Positions 6,141 through 7,403 of a stretch of 7,403 nucleotides of DNA are shown piece after piece (the stretch's first letter is position 1; every line of letters begins with the position of its first letter). The translations under genes and the position numbers were made by a program. The notes beneath the pieces are model-generated. The model was not told where the DNA came from, ran no database searches, and worked only from the letters and a program-made list of their open reading frames with translations. The stretch comes from Verrucomicrobiota bacterium. GTDB taxonomy: Bacteria > Verrucomicrobiota > Verrucomicrobiia > Chthoniobacterales > UBA10450. Where the stretch lies: the NCBI GenBank assembly GCA_003219395.1, contig QHOR01000047.1:1-7403 (forward strand), read 5' to 3'.

Positions 6141-6431
6141 ATGATGACAGGAAAATTATCGGTGAACCTTGGACAGACGAAATTCGATGGCCCCTCGTTA
6201 GGCGAGTTACTGGAAGAAGCAGTCACGCGGATCCTTCCGGGCATTCACAAAGACACGGATCGCGCGCGAAAACACGAAGCCAACTGGATTTGCAGGTGGG
6301 CCATCCCTGCGGTCGCTGAAGAGATTATTATCACCGGCAACATTCCCCTGCCGCTGAAGGTTCAATTTGTAGAAGATTCGACAATGCCAAACTCGCGCCT
6401 CGAGTACGGCGGCGAGTATGGACTCAATTGA
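6141..6431 (+). CDS. Conserved-looking 96-residue hypothetical protein
   Basis: The gene has the best translation start on the right side of the window: GGAG at 6132-6135, five bases before ATG 6141, with a second ATG at 6144 eight bases away. The product (MMTGKLSVNLGQTKFDGPSL...) appears soluble, with no signal peptide or membrane helix. It has a helix with GELLEEAVTRILPGIHKDT, then HEANWICRWAIPAVAEEIII, a strand-rich part with TGNIPLPLKVQFVEDS, and a tail ending RLEYGGEYGLN. I recognise no family. A 22-bp palindrome about 52 bases upstream may regulate it. Its 3' end converges on, and overlaps by eight bases, a possible small minus-strand ORF. Given its neighbours it may belong to an integrated element. 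Confidence 0.65.
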   Translation: MMTGKLSVNLGQTKFDGPSLGELLEEAVTRILPGIHKDTDRARKHEANWICRWAIPAVAEEIIITGNIPLPLKVQFVEDSTMPNSRLEYGGEYGLN

Positions 6432-6570
6432 TTTTTGCAGCGCCTAACAAGTGGCGCAAACGCTTGAACGCTTCGAAAATTTGGTCGGCGGCGATAATTG
6501 TTGTACCGCCAGGGAAATTCGCTTTGTCGAAATGTCGGCCGCGGCGACGCCGGCGAGAACGTAAATTCAA
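6424..6570 (-). CDS. Possible small basic ORF downstream of the replication-type gene
   Basis: In the same frame as the gene ending at 6583 and just past its TAA, a 48-residue reading starts at TTG 6570, preceded at a suitable distance by GGGAC. After an Arg-rich start (LRSRRRRRGR) it reads HFDKANFPGGTTIIAADQIF and EAFKRLRHLLGAAKIN, an amphipathic-helix-like sequence that looks more like coding than the other two minus-strand frames here. It could be a small gene translationally coupled to the upstream one, or the leftover C-terminus of a longer protein cut by the TAA. There is no family match, and it overlaps the plus-strand gene end by eight bases. Confidence 0.3.
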   Translation of the reverse strand: MNLRSRRRRRGRHFDKANFPGGTTIIAADQIFEAFKRLRHLLGAAKIN

Positions 6571-6582
6571 GCTGAGTCCCAG

Positions 6583-7403
6583 TTATGCCGTTTTCGCGAC
6601 GGACCGCCCTCCGAACAAGCGATATTGCTTGGTCATCCATGCGGCCGGGTTGTAAATCTTTTTCCGTTCCTCGTCTGGCAAGCCGTGGTATTTCTTAATC
6701 GCCTTAATGATTGCTTTCGGCGAGATCTTGACTCGGGCGCGCCACATTGGGTTCCTGATGATTTCGCTTGGTCGAACGATTGCGCTCAGTCGACCGAGTA
6801 ACTGCTCTTCAGCACACAACCGAGTAGCCTTATCGATCTTGTCCTCCCCCTCGTCCCTAGTCGTCTTGTTTGTCGGATTCTCTTTATTCGTCTTAAGGGG
6901 GACAATGCTTGTCCCCCTTACTAGCTCGCCTTGTCCCCCGTCTGACGGGTTTTGTCCCCCGGAATCTGACTGCGATTGAAACGCCGCTTCTTTGGCGCTT
7001 GTTAGCCAAGGGTGCGTAAGCAGCTCGTGCTCCCGTATGCCAAATTTCAGTATTCGTCCGGTCGGCCTGATGATCTGCCGATTGCAAAGCGATCGCAGAA
7101 GATCCTTCACATGAGTGTCCGCAACGTTTGAAATCCTACCGAGTCTCTTTTTTCCAGCCGTTAGCAAGCCGGTATCTTGGCTGCAGAACAGAATCGCCTG
7201 CAGCAATCGATATTCGCCAGCCGCCATTTCCTGAGAAGCTTGGATAGTGGGCAGCGGCACGCGGGCAAATCCACCGAACGCGGACTTTGGAACGTATCGC
7301 TGCTGTGGCCACGTAGCGGTGACCGGAATAACGCAAAGTTTTCCCTTGCCCCTCAGACGAGGCCACTTTGATCGACTTATCGCTTTTTCGATCCGATCGA
7401 AGC
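6583..7403 (-). CDS. Partial winged-helix replication-initiator-like protein (5' end beyond window)
   Basis: The frame is open to the right edge with no stop, so the GTG at 7260 is probably internal. Upstream codons read KWPRLRGKGKLCVIPVTATW and PQQRYVPKSAFGGFARVPLP, which are clearly protein-like. An N-terminal DNA-binding region follows: FARVPLP, GEYRLLQAILFCSQ, then TAGKKRLGRISNVADTHVKD and LLRSLCNRQIIRPTGR, the helix-turn-helix/winged-helix order seen in phage RepO-type and HTH_36-type proteins. A long hydrophilic, Gly/Ser/Lys/Asp-rich linker comes next. The C-terminal helical module has NPMWRARVKISPKAIIKAIK and YNPAAWMTKQYRLFGGR. Such an NPAA motif ends many phage or plasmid primosomal proteins. 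The inferred role is binding an origin and loading replication partners for an integrated element. The linker DNA carries repeated GGGGGACAA sites. It could instead be a transcriptional regulator. Confidence 0.7.
   Translation of the reverse strand, partial: FDRIEKAISRSKWPRLRGKGKLCVIPVTATWPQQRYVPKSAFGGFARVPLPTIQASQEMAAGEYRLLQAILFCSQDTGLLTAGKKRLGRISNVADTHVKDLLRSLCNRQIIRPTGRILKFGIREHELLTHPWLTSAKEAAFQSQSDSGGQNPSDGGQGELVRGTSIVPLKTNKENPTNKTTRDEGEDKIDKATRLCAEEQLLGRLSAIVRPSEIIRNPMWRARVKISPKAIIKAIKKYHGLPDEERKKIYNPAAWMTKQYRLFGGRSVAKTA
6897..6960. repeat. Iteron-like array of GGGGGACAA inside the initiator-like gene
   Basis: Four exact 9-base copies are present. Three are direct on the minus strand (plus-strand TTGTCCCCC at 6909-6917, 6931-6939 and 6952-6960), with start-to-start spacing of 22 and 21 bases, about two helical turns. 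One is inverted at 6897-6905. The last pair forms a perfect 12-bp inverted repeat (6894-6905 and 6909-6920) with a TGC spacer. The array codes for the Gly/Gln-rich linker (SGGQNPSDGGQGE). The neighbouring 6865-6896 is more AT-rich. Lambda-type origins place initiator-binding iterons inside the linker region of the O gene beside an AT-rich segment, and this arrangement looks the same. Confidence 0.6.

Noticed and set aside
5882..6244. 120-residue minus-strand frame
   Set aside because: Antisense to both small plus-strand genes, with Arg- and Pro-rich shadow composition and no start signal.
5903..6319. 138-residue plus-strand frame
   Set aside because: It overlaps the better-supported 5899 and 6141 frames, is Arg/Pro-rich at both ends, has no ribosome binding site, and its second half is out of frame with the gene that has a clear Shine-Dalgarno.
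6362..6640. 92-residue minus-strand frame
   Set aside because: It overlaps the end of the winged-helix gene in another frame, and its Arg/Phe/Pro-rich composition looks like chance. The third minus-strand frame here is more protein-like.
6897..6960. CRISPR array
   Set aside because: The repeat unit is only 9 bases with 3-13 base gaps and lies inside a coding frame, far from CRISPR repeat and spacer lengths.
6707..6979. 90-residue plus-strand frame with a hydrophobic segment
   Set aside because: It is antisense to the linker of the winged-helix gene, and the hydrophobic run merely mirrors Lys/Asn/Asp-rich codons.
7387..7401. Short inverted repeat TTCGAT/ATCGAA at the right edge
   Set aside because: A six-base arm pair inside coding sequence with a CCG spacer is expected by chance, and its context is cut off by the window end.

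Overview
The window looks like chromosomal DNA of a free-living, probably soil-dwelling Gram-negative bacterium. The TolB-like/TPR membrane protein and the secreted sedolisin-type peptidase most resemble proteins I associate with soil Verrucomicrobia (Chthoniobacterales/Spartobacteria type). That assignment rests on recalled family resemblance and was not checked by a search. Nearly all recognisable coding on the left is on the minus strand, while the right part is mixed and partly decayed.

Layout: 1-188 is a short left edge with only a weak open frame. 189-227 is a strong intrinsic terminator for the minus-strand gene 251-1828, an exported S53 (sedolisin) serine-carboxyl peptidase whose catalytic and calcium-site residues are all visible but which has no long propeptide. 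2122-4114 (minus) was once a single gene: an inner-membrane protein with three N-terminal membrane helices, a TolB/FlgO-like domain and a long TPR domain. It is now split by a frame change in which about 20 residues are missing, so two overlapping ORFs remain. 4115-4614 shows no gene.

From about 4615 rightwards the window changes character. A tRNA-Lys(CTT)-like remnant lies on the minus strand at 4615-4684, followed by about 770 bases of short, frame-shifted minus-strand gene fragments (4675-5449). A broken plus-strand ParE/RelE-like toxin reading follows (about 5505-5885), then two small plus-strand genes (5899-6066 and 6141-6431) separated by a 22-bp near-palindrome. A possible small minus-strand ORF (6424-6570) comes next.

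The right edge carries the 3' part of a minus-strand gene, 6583 to beyond 7403, for a winged-helix protein resembling phage/plasmid replication initiators. Its linker-coding region holds four exact copies of GGGGGACAA, three direct at 21-22 bp spacing and one inverted, next to a more AT-rich stretch. This resembles the plan of phage lambda O, where the origin iterons lie inside the initiator gene. My inference is that 4615-7403 is the edge of a partly decayed integrated element (prophage, plasmid or island) beside ordinary chromosomal genes. The embedded iteron-like array is the most interesting object in the window.
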